A stretch of 64,000 nt of DNA from Brucella pseudintermedia (GTDB taxonomy: Bacteria; Pseudomonadota; Alphaproteobacteria; Rhizobiales; Rhizobiaceae), in the NCBI RefSeq assembly GCF_042697365.1, contig NZ_CP137604.1; one strand, 5' to 3'. Each line of letters opens with the position of its first letter. The first letter of the stretch is position 1. The notes beneath the pieces are model-generated. The model was not told where the DNA came from and searched no databases. It was given only the letters and a program-made list of their open reading frames with translations. Made by a program: the position numbers and the translations under genes. Below are positions 1-8,941 of this stretch, piece by piece.

Positions 1-864
1 CGGTTCGTCAACCGCGAAGCCGGGACCGTCGGTCGCGATCTCGAACAGGATGCCATTCGGCTCACGGAAATAGAGCGAGCGGAAATAGTAGCGTTCGACT
101 TCGCCGCTTGATGGCATGCGCACGGACCGCAGACGATCCACCCATTCCTGCATGCTTTCCTGATCGGGTGTGCGGAATGCGACGTGGTGAACCGCACCTG
201 CACCCTGCCATGCGGTTGGCAGGTTCGGCTGCACCGCGACATGCAGTTCGGCTGCGGCACCGCCCGGACCCATGGAGAAGACATGGACATGTCCTTCACC
301 ATCGGGTGAAACATAGTCGCTGGTCTGGCGCATGTTCATGACCTTTTCCAGAACAATCTTGGTCGGGGCCAGTTCGGGGACGCTGAGCGTGATCGGTCCG
401 AGCCCGCGGATCTGTCGTTCTGCGGGAACAGGGCTCCTGTCCCAGCTATGTGCTTCGCCTGCGCCGCCATCATCGGTCAGACGCAGGCGCTGGCCTTCCG
501 GGTCCTCGAAGTCTAAAACGGCCCGTCCCGCAACTTCGAAAATATCGCCTGCCTGGATTCCTTTATCGTTCAGGTGCTTGCTCCACCATTCCAGACTCTC
601 GACGCCGTTGACGCGCAGGCCCGTCCGGGCGACGCTGTTCGTGCCACGCTGTTCACGCTGCACCGGCCAGTCGAAAAACGTTATGTCGGTGCCGGGCGAG
701 GCCAGCCCATCCGCATAAAAGAGGTGATACGCGCTCGTATCGTCCTGATTGACGGTCTTTTTGACCAGCCTCAGCCCAAGCGTGTCGGTATAGAAGCGCC
801 GGTTGCCGGGCGCGTCGGCGGTAATGGCTGTCAGATGGTGCAGCCCTGTCAGTTCCAATGCCAT
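1..864 (-). CDS. VOC-family ring-cleaving dioxygenase (MhqO-like), 3' end cut by window edge
   Basis: Reading the minus strand from an ATG at 864 gives 288 uninterrupted codons running off the left edge, so the C-terminus is missing. A strong ribosome binding site (AAAGGAGG) lies about 7 bases upstream. The protein shows two vicinal-oxygen-chelate modules: the first starts MALELTGLHHLT with a glyoxalase-like strand-helix pattern, and the second starts near residue 150 (GLGPITLSV) and holds GAGAVHHVAF and FREPNGILFEI. This arrangement is typical of the roughly 310-residue glyoxalase/ring-cleaving dioxygenase family that includes hydroquinone-responsive MhqO. Substrate is not determinable from sequence. 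It has no operon partner here; the next gene runs the other way. Confidence 0.85.
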   Translation of the reverse strand, partial: MALELTGLHHLTAITADAPGNRRFYTDTLGLRLVKKTVNQDDTSAYHLFYADGLASPGTDITFFDWPVQREQRGTNSVARTGLRVNGVESLEWWSKHLNDKGIQAGDIFEVAGRAVLDFEDPEGQRLRLTDDGGAGEAHSWDRSPVPAERQIRGLGPITLSVPELAPTKIVLEKVMNMRQTSDYVSPDGEGHVHVFSMGPGGAAAELHVAVQPNLPTAWQGAGAVHHVAFRTPDQESMQEWVDRLRSVRMPSSGEVERYYFRSLYFREPNGILFEIATDGPGFAVDEP

Positions 865-1095
865 AATGTGCCTCCTTTGGAAGCGGAGTTGCTGTTGGCG
901 GATATATCGGACTGTGCTGACCAAGAGGAAAGTATCACGTGTTGAACAGTGTGTAACCCATAAGCCGCAATCGCCCCGCGTTCCGACAATGGTGGATAAT
1001 TGGGGGCTTGGCAGAAAGTTTCACGTAAAGAATATATTAACCTTCAAGATTCCGGTGTAAGAGGCCTGCTGGCGTAGCGTTGAGGGAGTTTGGTT

Positions 1096-2346
1096 TTGCG
1101 GCGCATTGTTTCTCGGACTGCCCCTGCGTTGCTTGTTCTGATATCTCTGCTCGCCGGTTGTGCCAGTCGGCCTGAAGGTGTGCTGGTCCCTATTGGCGAT
1201 GTCGCTTCTCCCGGTACAACCAAGGTCAACCTTGTCGTTGCCACCACACGTCGCCCGTCCGATAATCCGGGCATACTTTTCTCCGGCGAGCGCGACAAGC
1301 TTGTGTCGCTGAACGAGATCGTCGTGTCGATTCCGCCGGAAAAGAACCGCAAGGCGGGTGAAGTGCAGTGGCCGAAAAAGCTGCCGCCCAATCCGCAGAC
1401 AGATTTCACCACCGTCAGCGTGACACCGCTCAAGACCGATGTGGAAATGGCGGGCTGGGTTCGTCCTCATCTGACCAAGAGCCGCCGCGTGATGGTTTTC
1501 GTGCACGGCTTCAACAATACGTTTGAGGATTCCGTCTATCGCTTTGCCCAGATCGTGCATGATTCCGGTGCCGATGTCGCACCGGTGATCTTCACCTGGC
1601 CGTCGCGCGCCAGCGTGTTCGACTATAATTACGACAAGGAAAGCACAAATTATTCCCGCGATGCGCTGGAGCAGATTCTGCGCGCCATTGCGCGTGAGCC
1701 CGAGGTCAAGGATATCACCGTCATGGCCCACTCGATGGGGAGCTGGCTGACGGTGGAAGCTCTGCGGCAGATGGCGATCCGCGATGGCCGCGTGAATGCG
1801 AAGGTAACGGACGTCATTCTGGCATCGCCTGACCTCGACGTCGATGTGTTTTCGAAGCAGTTTCTTGCCATGGGCAAGGAGCATCCGCGCTTTACATTGT
1901 TCACCTCTCGCGATGACAAGGCGCTGGCATTGTCACGGCGTATTTCCGGCAATATTGACCGTCTCGGCCAGATCGACCCGTCGGTTGAGCCGTACCGTTC
2001 CGAGCTGGAAAAAGCAGGCATTACCGTTATCGACCTGACGCAGCTGAAGGCGGGAGATCGTCTCAACCATGGCAAGTTTGCCGCAAGCCCGGAAGTCGTG
2101 CAACTGATCGGCAAACGCCTTGTTGCAGGCCAGACCATCACGGATTCGCAGGTCGGCCTCGGTGACCGTCTGGGTGCGGTGGCAATCGGTACGGCACAGG
2201 GTGTCGGCACGGCAGCCTCGCTGGTCGTTACGGCGCCGATCGCCGTATTCGATCCGAACACACGCAAGACCTACGACGAACAGATTGATCGTTTCGGTCG
2301 TGCTGTCGGCAACACCGTTGGTGCCGTGACGATCCCGACGCAGTAA
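1096..2346 (+). CDS. Lipoprotein alpha/beta hydrolase (DUF900 family)
   Basis: The N-terminus is a short signal peptide ending in the lipobox LLAGC, with Cys at residue 22, so the protein is predicted to be membrane-anchored in the periplasm or outer membrane. An oxyanion-type VFVHGFNN motif and the nucleophile elbow MAHSMGSW (Ser about residue 213) mark a serine alpha/beta hydrolase of the DUF900 type; Asp and His partners lie downstream. Two in-frame TTG codons could start it, at 1090 and 1096. The SD-like GAGGGAG at 1082-1088 has proper spacing only to 1096, so that start was chosen. Length is about 416 residues. It stands alone upstream of panC, and its substrate is unknown. Confidence 0.8.
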   Translation: MRRIVSRTAPALLVLISLLAGCASRPEGVLVPIGDVASPGTTKVNLVVATTRRPSDNPGILFSGERDKLVSLNEIVVSIPPEKNRKAGEVQWPKKLPPNPQTDFTTVSVTPLKTDVEMAGWVRPHLTKSRRVMVFVHGFNNTFEDSVYRFAQIVHDSGADVAPVIFTWPSRASVFDYNYDKESTNYSRDALEQILRAIAREPEVKDITVMAHSMGSWLTVEALRQMAIRDGRVNAKVTDVILASPDLDVDVFSKQFLAMGKEHPRFTLFTSRDDKALALSRRISGNIDRLGQIDPSVEPYRSELEKAGITVIDLTQLKAGDRLNHGKFAASPEVVQLIGKRLVAGQTITDSQVGLGDRLGAVAIGTAQGVGTAASLVVTAPIAVFDPNTRKTYDEQIDRFGRAVGNTVGAVTIPTQ

Positions 2347-2438
2347 GCGACCGGAAGGCGTTTGCCTTGACGGTTGTCATATTTCAGCTGACGCTGTAGG
2401 ACTCGCGGCCAGAAAATTCGGGCCGCGAGGAGGACCTC

Positions 2439-3308
2439 ATGCAGATCATCCGCACCATTGAGGAATTGCGTCAGGCTTTGACGCCCGCAAGAAGGGCCGG
2501 AAAACGCATCGCCTTCGTGCCGACCATGGGCTATCTCCATAAAGGCCATCTGGAACTGGTTCATCGGTCGCGTGCCGACAATGACGTGACGGTCGTGTCG
2601 ATCTTCGTTAATCCGCTGCAATTCGGCGCGAATGAAGACCTCGACAAATATCCGCGCGATCTGGAGCGCGATGCGGCTCTGCTGCGCGGCGCAGAGGTCG
2701 ATTACCTGTTCGCGCCAGCGGTCAGCGACATGTATCCGCGCCCGATGCAAACGGTGGTGGATGTGCCCGCGCTTGGCAACCAGATGGAAGGCGAGGCGCG
2801 TCCCGGCCATTTTGCCGGTGTTGCGACCGTAGTGAGCAAGCTCTTCAATATCGTTGGCCCCGATGCCGCCTATTTCGGCGAAAAGGATTTTCAGCAACTC
2901 GTTATCATCCGCCGCATGGTGGACGATATGGCCATTCCGGTGCGCATCGTTGGGGTCGAAACGGTGCGCGAGGATGACGGCCTCGCCTGTTCGTCGCGCA
3001 ATGTCTATCTGACGCCGGAACAGCGCGCCGCTGCCATCATCGTTCCGAAGGCGCTGGATGAGGCTGAGCGGCTTTATCGCTCCGGTGTGGACGATCCCGA
3101 TGCGCTGGAAGCGGCAATTCGTGCATTTATCGCCACTGAACCGCTGGCAACGCCGGAAGTGGTGGCGCTGCGCGATCCCGAAACGCTGGAACGCCTGACG
3201 GCGGTGCAGGGGCGTCCGGTGCTGCTTGCGCTGTTCGTGCGGTTCGGCACCACGCGGCTTCTCGACAATCGTGTCATTGCACATGTCGCACAGGAACGGG
3301 CGGCGTGA
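2439..3308 (+). CDS. panC: Pantothenate synthetase
   Basis: PanC (EC 6.3.2.1) joins pantoate to beta-alanine using ATP, the last step to pantothenate, in the cytoplasm. The 289-residue protein has the nucleotidyl-transferase signature PTMGYLHKGHLELV near residue 30, the FVNPLQFG pantoate-binding segment, FGEKDFQQL, and the DGLACSSRN loop around residue 185. Length matches the family. An SD-like GAGGAGG lies just before the ATG at 2439. The stop codon is one base before the panB start, so the two genes form an operon. Identification is secure. Confidence 0.97.
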   Translation: MQIIRTIEELRQALTPARRAGKRIAFVPTMGYLHKGHLELVHRSRADNDVTVVSIFVNPLQFGANEDLDKYPRDLERDAALLRGAEVDYLFAPAVSDMYPRPMQTVVDVPALGNQMEGEARPGHFAGVATVVSKLFNIVGPDAAYFGEKDFQQLVIIRRMVDDMAIPVRIVGVETVREDDGLACSSRNVYLTPEQRAAAIIVPKALDEAERLYRSGVDDPDALEAAIRAFIATEPLATPEVVALRDPETLERLTAVQGRPVLLALFVRFGTTRLLDNRVIAHVAQERAA

Positions 3309-3309
3309 G

Positions 3310-4137
3310 ATGAGCGCACCGGTCAAACAGAAGCGGCTGACGCCAAAGGCCATTTCAGCCCTCAAGGGCGAACGCCCCATTGTCAGTCTCACCGCCTATA
3401 CGACGCCGATTGCGCGGCTGCTCGATCCGCATTGCGACCTGCTGCTGGTGGGAGACTCGCTCGGCATGGTGCTCTACGGCATGGATTCCACACTTGCCGT
3501 GACGCTCGATATGATGATCGCCCATGGGCAGGCGGTGATGCGCGGCGTCGAGAACGCCTGCGTTATCGTCGATATGCCGTTCGGTTCCTATCAGGAATCG
3601 AAGGAACAGGCGTTCCGCAATGCCGCTCGTGTGATGCAAGATACCGGCTGTGACGGCGTCAAACTTGAGGGCGGCGAGGAAATGGCCGAAACGGTCGCAT
3701 TCCTCGCAAAGCGCGGCATACCCGTGTTCGGTCATGTCGGGCTCATGCCGCAACAGGTCAATACGGTTGGCGGTTTTCGCTCGCTTGGGCGTGGCGATGA
3801 AGAGGCTGAGCGCATTCGCCGCGATGCGCAGGCCATTGCCGATGCCGGTGCCTTTGCGCTGGTGATCGAAGGCACGGTGGAACCGCTGGCGCGTGAGATC
3901 ACTGCATCGCTTGCCATCCCGACAGTCGGGATCGGGGCGTCTGCTGCCTGCGACGGGCAGATACTGGTCTCCGACGACATGCTGGGGCTGTTTCAGGATT
4001 TCACGCCGCGCTTCGTGAAACGTTTTGCGCATTTGGCACCGCAGGTGTCCGATGCGGCGAAAGCCTATGCTGAAGAGGTGCGGGCGCGCACATTTCCGGG
4101 GCCGGAGCATGTTTTTGGCGCGAAACCAAAAGTGTGA
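3310..4137 (+). CDS. panB: 3-methyl-2-oxobutanoate hydroxymethyltransferase
   Basis: PanB (EC 2.1.2.11) adds a hydroxymethyl group from methylene-tetrahydrofolate to ketoisovalerate to give ketopantoate. The protein begins MSAPVKQKRLTPKAISALKG and carries LLVGDSLGMVLYG, VVDMPFGSY-like VIVDMPFGSYQ, VKLEGGEE, GHVGLMPQ and IGIGASAACDGQ-type segments that bind Mg and substrate. ATG 3310 lies 1 base after the panC stop and gives 275 residues, the normal length. A longer in-frame reading from 3226 lies inside panC and is not needed. Co-transcription with panC places two pantothenate steps together. Confidence 0.97.
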   Translation: MSAPVKQKRLTPKAISALKGERPIVSLTAYTTPIARLLDPHCDLLLVGDSLGMVLYGMDSTLAVTLDMMIAHGQAVMRGVENACVIVDMPFGSYQESKEQAFRNAARVMQDTGCDGVKLEGGEEMAETVAFLAKRGIPVFGHVGLMPQQVNTVGGFRSLGRGDEEAERIRRDAQAIADAGAFALVIEGTVEPLAREITASLAIPTVGIGASAACDGQILVSDDMLGLFQDFTPRFVKRFAHLAPQVSDAAKAYAEEVRARTFPGPEHVFGAKPKV

Positions 4138-4148
4138 CCTCTCTTTGC

Positions 4149-4200
4149 TTTTCGCATTATCCTACGCAAAACCGCTTCGCACTTTTGCTGGAAATGCTTA
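4149..4200 (-). repeat. Dispersed intergenic repeat, copy A
   Basis: Read on the minus strand this stretch (core AGCATTTCCAGCAAAAGTGC, then GAAGCGGTTTTGCG) matches the segment at 28570-28617 at 43 of 48 positions by direct comparison. Shorter relatives occur near 21451-21490 and 27127-27160. It lies between panB and nadQ and has no coding potential. It belongs to a short repeat family scattered between genes in this window. Confidence 0.65.
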
Positions 4201-4280
4201 AAACCTGTGCCGTATGGCGGTAGCGCCTTGTAATTATTCGTCAATCGCGTTCAATGTCGGGAATGTTTTCCGGAGTTGCC

Positions 4281-5204
4281 GTGACTGACGATATTGCCCA
4301 TACCGAATTGATAGCTGTGCTGGCAGCCGTTACCGGCGAACAGCCGCGCGTCATGACCGTGCGGGGAGGGCAGGCTTTGCCATCCGGCCCGTTCGAAAGC
4401 GAGCATCGTTCGCTGCAATCGGGCCTGCGCGCCTGGGTGCAGTCGGAAACCGCCCATCCGGTCGGCTATCTGGAGCAGCTCTACACCTTTGCCGACCGTG
4501 ACCGCCATGCGCAGGGCGAGCGCATTATCTCGATCAGCTATCTGGGTCTGGTACGCGAAAGCGATGCGGCTGCGGGGCAAGCGGGATGGCGCGGCTGGTA
4601 TGATTATCTGCCGTGGGAGGATCACCGACAGGGCGAACCGCCCATCATGGAGCACCTCAATAACGCCCTGCTCGTTTGGGCCTACCGCGCCGACACGCCG
4701 GAACTGACGGCGCAGCGCATGCGGCGGATCGCCTTCACCTTCGGCTTTGAGAGCGGAGATTGGAGCGGGCGCTGGAATGAAGACCTTGTGCTTCAGCGTT
4801 ACGAGCTTCTTTACGAGGCGGGCCTGGTTGCAGAAGCTGGCATGCAGGAAGACGAGAACGGTCGTTCCATGTTCGCCGATCATCGTCGCATCCTTGCCAC
4901 GGCGATTGCGCGGCTGCGCGCCAAGATCAAATACCGCCCGGTAGTGTTTGAGCTGATGCCGGAGAGTTTCACCCTCCTGCAATTGCAGCGCACGGTCGAA
5001 GCGCTGGCGGGTCTGCGCCTGCACAAGCAGAATTTCCGCCGCCTGATCGAACAGCAGGATCTGGTCGAAGAGACCGGCGAAAGCCACAGCGAAACCGGCG
5101 GTCGCCCGGCGAAATTATTCCGTTTCCGCTACTCGATTGTCGAGGAACGCGCCCTTTCCGAGCGCCATCTGGCCGGAGCCAAGCTGCCAATTTCCCGCGA
5201 TTGA
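4281..5204 (+). CDS. nadQ: NadQ-type transcriptional regulator of NAD biosynthesis (Nudix-related)
   Basis: This is an alphaproteobacterial NAD regulator of the NadQ/NrtR group: an N-terminal Nudix-like effector domain (GYLEQLYTFADRDRH, ISISYLGLV) followed by a C-terminal winged helix (about residues 215-300, ending GGRPAKLFRFRYS). The Nudix hydrolase motif is degenerate, as expected for a sensor. GTG 4281 follows a CCGGAG site with 5-base spacing, giving 307 residues; ATG 4254 is an in-frame alternative without a good ribosome site. It lies directly upstream of nadABC in the same direction, and two palindromes just downstream are likely its operators. Repression of nadABC is the family role; here it is inferred from context. 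Confidence 0.85.
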   Translation: MTDDIAHTELIAVLAAVTGEQPRVMTVRGGQALPSGPFESEHRSLQSGLRAWVQSETAHPVGYLEQLYTFADRDRHAQGERIISISYLGLVRESDAAAGQAGWRGWYDYLPWEDHRQGEPPIMEHLNNALLVWAYRADTPELTAQRMRRIAFTFGFESGDWSGRWNEDLVLQRYELLYEAGLVAEAGMQEDENGRSMFADHRRILATAIARLRAKIKYRPVVFELMPESFTLLQLQRTVEALAGLRLHKQNFRRLIEQQDLVEETGESHSETGGRPAKLFRFRYSIVEERALSERHLAGAKLPISRD

Positions 5205-5228
5205 CAATATACTCGAATCGAGTATAAG
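5201..5228 (+). promoter_or_regulatory. Predicted sigma70-type promoter of nadABC
   Basis: A perfect -35 hexamer TTGACA at 5201-5206, overlapping the nadQ stop codon, is followed after 16 bases by TATAAG at 5223-5228. Transcription would begin near 5235, about 55 bases before the nadA ATG. The spacer is almost entirely filled by a palindrome. Confidence 0.7.
5208..5226. promoter_or_regulatory. Palindromic operator 1 (probable NadQ site)
   Basis: The 19-base sequence TATACTCGAATCGAGTATA is a perfect inverted repeat with 9-base arms around a single central A. It sits between the -35 and -10 hexamers of the nadABC promoter, the classic place for a repressor to block RNA polymerase. The neighbouring nadQ gene makes NadQ the obvious ligand. 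Confidence 0.75.
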
Positions 5229-5242
5229 TTCGCGTACATGAA

Positions 5243-5259
5243 ATACTCATAGTGAGTAT
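5243..5259. promoter_or_regulatory. Palindromic operator 2 (probable NadQ site)
   Basis: ATACTCA-TAG-TGAGTAT is an inverted repeat with 7-base arms. It shares the ATACTC...GAGTAT core of operator 1, with centres 34 bases apart (5217 and 5251). It would lie just downstream of the predicted transcription start. Confidence 0.75.
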
Positions 5260-5288
5260 ATGTGGCTGCGCTCGGGAGGCCCAACCCC

Positions 5289-6272
5289 ATGAATGTTCAT
5301 GTGCATGATCATGTTTCCGTCTCGCAACTTTATGACCGCGTGGCCAAGGTGCTGCCAAAGGCGGAGTGGCTGGGCTTCGAGGAAGACGTGGCGGCTATCC
5401 TTGAACTGAAGAAAAAGCGCAACGCGGTCATCCTTGCGCATAATTACCAGACGCCGGAAATCTTCCATTGCGTGGCCGATATTGTCGGCGACAGCCTCGC
5501 GCTGGCGCGAAAGGCAGCGGAGGTCGATGCCGATGTGATCGTGCTCGCAGGCGTGCATTTCATGGCCGAGACAGCCAAGCTGCTCAATCCCGGCAAGACG
5601 GTGCTGATCCCCGATATGGCTGCGGGCTGTTCACTGGCCGACAGCATCACGCCGGAAGATGTGGCGCTTTTGCGCGAGGCGCATCCCGGCGTGCCGATCA
5701 TCACCTATGTCAACACGTCCGCTGCGGTAAAGGCGGCATCAGATATCTGCTGCACCTCCGGCAATGCCAAAAGGATAGTGGAGTCGCTGGGCGTGCCGCG
5801 TGTGCTGATGATCCCTGATGAATTTCTGGCGCAGAACGTTGCGCGTGAAACCAACGTCGAAATTCTCGCCTGGCATGGCCATTGCGAGGTGCATGAGCGT
5901 TTTACACCTGACGATATCCGCGAATTGCGTGAAAGCCATCCGGGCGTCATGGTTCTGGCGCATCCGGAATGCCCGCCGGAAGTGGTGGAAGCAGCCGATT
6001 TCGCCGGTTCCACGGCGGTCATGTCCAACTATGTTGGCGAGAAAAAGCCACAGCGCGTCGTGCTGTTGACCGAATGCTCGATGAGCGACAATGTCGCCGT
6101 CGATCACCCCGACGTCGAGTTCATCCGCCCGTGCAATCTATGTCCGCATATGAAGCGGATCACGCTCCCCAATATCCGCGATGCGCTGGAAAACAATCGT
6201 CATGAAGTGTTGGTCGACGTCGCGCTGATGGAACCGGCCCGGCGCGCCGTCGAGCGGATGCTGGCGATATGA
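5289..6272 (+). CDS. nadA: Quinolinate synthase
   Basis: NadA (EC 2.5.1.72) condenses iminoaspartate with dihydroxyacetone phosphate to quinolinate using a [4Fe-4S] cluster. The 327-residue protein shows AVILAHNYQTPEIF, FMAETAKLLNP, AAGCSLADS, CCTSGNA, WHGHCEVHERF, AHPECPPEV and a C-terminal CNLCPHMK, which supply the cluster cysteines and substrate-binding histidines. ATG 5289 is preceded by GGGAGG at 5274-5279; an in-frame GTG at 5262 would overlap operator 2 and lacks a ribosome site. Its 3' end overlaps nadB by ATGA. It is the first gene of the nadABC operon. Confidence 0.97.
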   Translation: MNVHVHDHVSVSQLYDRVAKVLPKAEWLGFEEDVAAILELKKKRNAVILAHNYQTPEIFHCVADIVGDSLALARKAAEVDADVIVLAGVHFMAETAKLLNPGKTVLIPDMAAGCSLADSITPEDVALLREAHPGVPIITYVNTSAAVKAASDICCTSGNAKRIVESLGVPRVLMIPDEFLAQNVARETNVEILAWHGHCEVHERFTPDDIRELRESHPGVMVLAHPECPPEVVEAADFAGSTAVMSNYVGEKKPQRVVLLTECSMSDNVAVDHPDVEFIRPCNLCPHMKRITLPNIRDALENNRHEVLVDVALMEPARRAVERMLAI

Positions 6273-7780
6273 ACACGGCTCAAGCCCCGGTTCTCATCAT
6301 TGGCAGCGGCCTTGCCGGTCTGATGACGGCGCTGGCGCTGCCTCCGCAGCCAGTCCTGCTGGTGACGGCGGGAAGTCTTGGTCTGTCCGGTTCAAGTGCG
6401 CTGGCGCAAGGCGGCATTGCTGCAAGCATCGGCGCGGATGACAGCGCGGCGCAGCATCTGGCAGATACGATTGCGGCAGGCGATGGCCTGTGCGATGCGG
6501 CGGTGGCTACCGAAATCGTCGCGGCGGGCGCCGAAGTGATCGCGGCGCTGGAAGCTTATGGCGTGCGTTTCGACCGCAAGGCCGATGGATCGTTTTCGCT
6601 CGGTCTGGAGGCCGCGCACAGCCGCCATCGCATTGCGCATGTTGATGGCGATGCGACGGGTGCGAGCGTCATGCGTGCACTGGCTGCGAAGGTTGTGGCA
6701 ACGTCTTCGATCACCGTCATGGAAAACACCCGCGCGCTGCGGCTCATCAAACAGGATGGCCGTGTCGTCGGTGCCTGCCTCGAAAATGTCGGCCCGGTTG
6801 CCGCGCGCGCCGTGGTTCTGGCGACCGGCGGGATCGGCGGGCTTTATAGCGCAACAACCACGCCGCTTGGCAATCTGGGACAGGGTGCTGCATTGGCAAG
6901 CCGCGCCGGCGCTGTGCTCGCCGATATGGAGTTCGTGCAATTTCATCCCACGGCCCTTGCGGTCTCGGCACCGCGTTTGCCGCTGATCAGCGAAGCAGTG
7001 CGCGGCGAGGGCGCTACGCTTGTCAATGATCGCGGCGAGCGGTTCATGGCCGACATTCCGGGTAGCGAATTGGCCCCTCGCGATGTGGTTGCCCGCGCCA
7101 TCGGCAGTGAGATCGCGCAAGGGCGCAAGGTTTTTCTGGATGCGCGCGCGGCTCTGGGCACGCGTTTTGCAATCCGTTTTCCGGGTATCGACGCGCTTTG
7201 CAAGCAGCATGACCTCGATCCCTCCAGGGATTTGATCCCGGTCAGACCAGCCACCCATTATCACATGGGCGGCATCAAGACCGACGCGGATGGGCGCAGC
7301 AGCTTGCCGGGTCTCTGGGCCGTGGGCGAAGCGGCCTGCACCGGCCTGCATGGAGCGAACCGGCTTGCCAGCAATTCGCTGCTCGAAGCTGCCGTCATGG
7401 GACTGCGCGCCGCTCGCGCGCTTGGTGATGAAGATGCGGTTGCTGTGCGGCATCCCGTGCCGGTGAGCCTCGCACAAAGTTCCGATCCTCAATGGGTGCG
7501 GGGCGTTGTTTCCCGTCATTTCGGCCTGCTGCGTGATGAAGAAGGTTTGCGCTCTGCAATCACAACCCTTCTCCCCTTCGCGGAGACCGATGATGCCGCA
7601 GCCGTGGCGCTTGTCGCTGCGGTTGCGGCATATGAACGGCGCGAGTCACGCGGCAGCCATGCCCGTGACGATTATCCCGGCAAAAGCGCGGCCCCAGCCC
7701 GCAGCTTTTTCACCTTTTCGGCAGCTTTCGCTCTGGCTCGCGAAATCGCTGCACCTCACCCCGTCACAAGGACTGCATGA
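6269..7780 (+). CDS. nadB: L-aspartate oxidase
   Basis: NadB (EC 1.4.3.16) is an FAD flavoprotein that oxidises L-aspartate to iminoaspartate for NadA. The N-terminus has the dinucleotide-binding fold VLIIGSGLAGLMTAL, then SSALAQGGIAA, a central AHSRHRIAHVDGDATG, VQFHPTAL, and the late FAD segment HYHMGGIKTD with GLWAVGEAACTGLHGANRLASNS. At 503 residues it is near the usual length. The start overlaps the nadA stop (ATGA), and the stop overlaps the nadC start, so translation is probably coupled across all three genes. Confidence 0.97.
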   Translation: MNTAQAPVLIIGSGLAGLMTALALPPQPVLLVTAGSLGLSGSSALAQGGIAASIGADDSAAQHLADTIAAGDGLCDAAVATEIVAAGAEVIAALEAYGVRFDRKADGSFSLGLEAAHSRHRIAHVDGDATGASVMRALAAKVVATSSITVMENTRALRLIKQDGRVVGACLENVGPVAARAVVLATGGIGGLYSATTTPLGNLGQGAALASRAGAVLADMEFVQFHPTALAVSAPRLPLISEAVRGEGATLVNDRGERFMADIPGSELAPRDVVARAIGSEIAQGRKVFLDARAALGTRFAIRFPGIDALCKQHDLDPSRDLIPVRPATHYHMGGIKTDADGRSSLPGLWAVGEAACTGLHGANRLASNSLLEAAVMGLRAARALGDEDAVAVRHPVPVSLAQSSDPQWVRGVVSRHFGLLRDEEGLRSAITTLLPFAETDDAAAVALVAAVAAYERRESRGSHARDDYPGKSAAPARSFFTFSAAFALAREIAAPHPVTRTA

Positions 7781-8661
7781 TGAACCTGCCGCGCCTGTCT
7801 CCGCTTGTCGTCGAACCGCTGGTGCGCGCCGCACTTCTGGAAGATCTGGGGCTTGCTGGCGATATTACCAGCAATGCGGTAGTGCCAGAGGATCACTGCT
7901 CCGCCATGCTGTTCAACCTGCGCCAGCCCGGTGTCATCGCCGGACTCGACGTGGCCGAAATGGCGTTTCGTCTGGTCGATCCGGATGTCAGCTTCGAACG
8001 TCTGGCGCGGGACGGTCAGTCCCTTGAAAGAGGGGCCGATGTCGCCCGTGTTTCCGGTTGGTCCCGCTCTATTCTGGCGGGGGAGCGGACCGCGCTCAAT
8101 TTCCTCGGCCACCTATCGGGGATTGCTACTGCGACGGCCAATCTGGTGAAGGCAGTTGAGGGCACGAAGGCCGCTATCGTCTGCACGCGCAAGACGACGC
8201 CGGGGCTGCGTGCCTTGCAGAAATATGCTGTCAGGGCAGGCGGCGGCATGAACCACCGTTTCGCGCTCTATGATGCGGTGCTCATCAAGGACAACCACAT
8301 CGCGGTTGCTGGCGGTGTGCGCGAGGCTATTGAGCGCGCCAAGGCCGGCGCCGGTCACATGGTCAAGATCGAGGTCGAAGTCGATACGCTGCAACAGCTT
8401 GACGAGGTCATGGCTGTCGGCGTTGATGCGGTACTGCTCGACAATATGTCGCCGGATCAATTGCGCGAGGCTGTATCGATCATGGATGGTCGCGCGATTT
8501 CCGAAGCTTCAGGCGGCATCACACCGGAAACGGTGGCGGCTGTGGCGGCAAGCGGGGTTGACCTGATTTCGATCGGCTGGACGACGCATAGCGCGCCAAA
8601 CCTCGATATAGGGCTTGATTTTGAGCTGACCGGGGTAGGGATCGCCCACAATCCATCCTGA
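7777..8661 (+). CDS. nadC: Nicotinate-nucleotide pyrophosphorylase (carboxylating)
   Basis: NadC (quinolinate phosphoribosyltransferase, EC 2.4.2.19) converts quinolinate and PRPP to nicotinate mononucleotide with loss of CO2. Diagnostic segments are LLEDLGLAGDITSNAV, ERTALNFLGHLSGIAT, CTRKTTPGLRALQKYAVRAG, HRFALYDAVLIKDNH, IEVEVDTLQQ, LLDNMSPDQLR and ASGGITPE. Two adjacent ATG codons (7777, 7780) could start it; the first overlaps the nadB stop. It yields 294 residues and ends the operon. Confidence 0.97.
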   Translation: MMNLPRLSPLVVEPLVRAALLEDLGLAGDITSNAVVPEDHCSAMLFNLRQPGVIAGLDVAEMAFRLVDPDVSFERLARDGQSLERGADVARVSGWSRSILAGERTALNFLGHLSGIATATANLVKAVEGTKAAIVCTRKTTPGLRALQKYAVRAGGGMNHRFALYDAVLIKDNHIAVAGGVREAIERAKAGAGHMVKIEVEVDTLQQLDEVMAVGVDAVLLDNMSPDQLREAVSIMDGRAISEASGGITPETVAAVAASGVDLISIGWTTHSAPNLDIGLDFELTGVGIAHNPS

Positions 8662-8803
8662 ATTTCCAGATTTTTGCAGCAACACCCAATCTATCGCATG
8701 AGGTTGGGCTGCGGCGGAATCTGGCGTCTACCTCTTCCAAATTCCCGCAACACATCCTCCGTTAAAATATGATTGAGTTATTCATGTTTTCGTGCCACAA
8801 ATC

Positions 8804-8822
8804 GACTGACTGATAGTCAGTC
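8804..8822. promoter_or_regulatory. 19-bp palindrome, probable TetR operator
   Basis: GACTGACT-GAT-AGTCAGTC is a perfect 8+3+8 inverted repeat about 120 bases upstream of the unknown gene at 8942, which is followed by a tetR gene. Both the shape and the TGACTGAC-like core are usual for TetR-family sites. The link to the TetR protein at 9390 is by position only. Confidence 0.6.
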
Positions 8823-8941
8823 ATGAGTCGTGCGACGGTTCGGACACCTGCTTGTGTGCGTGCCGGTTGCCGGATCGTCGTCACGGCTCAAAGCGGCATT
8901 TGTTGCTGAGTTTCATGAATATCGAGCAGGAGGGGAGCGTT

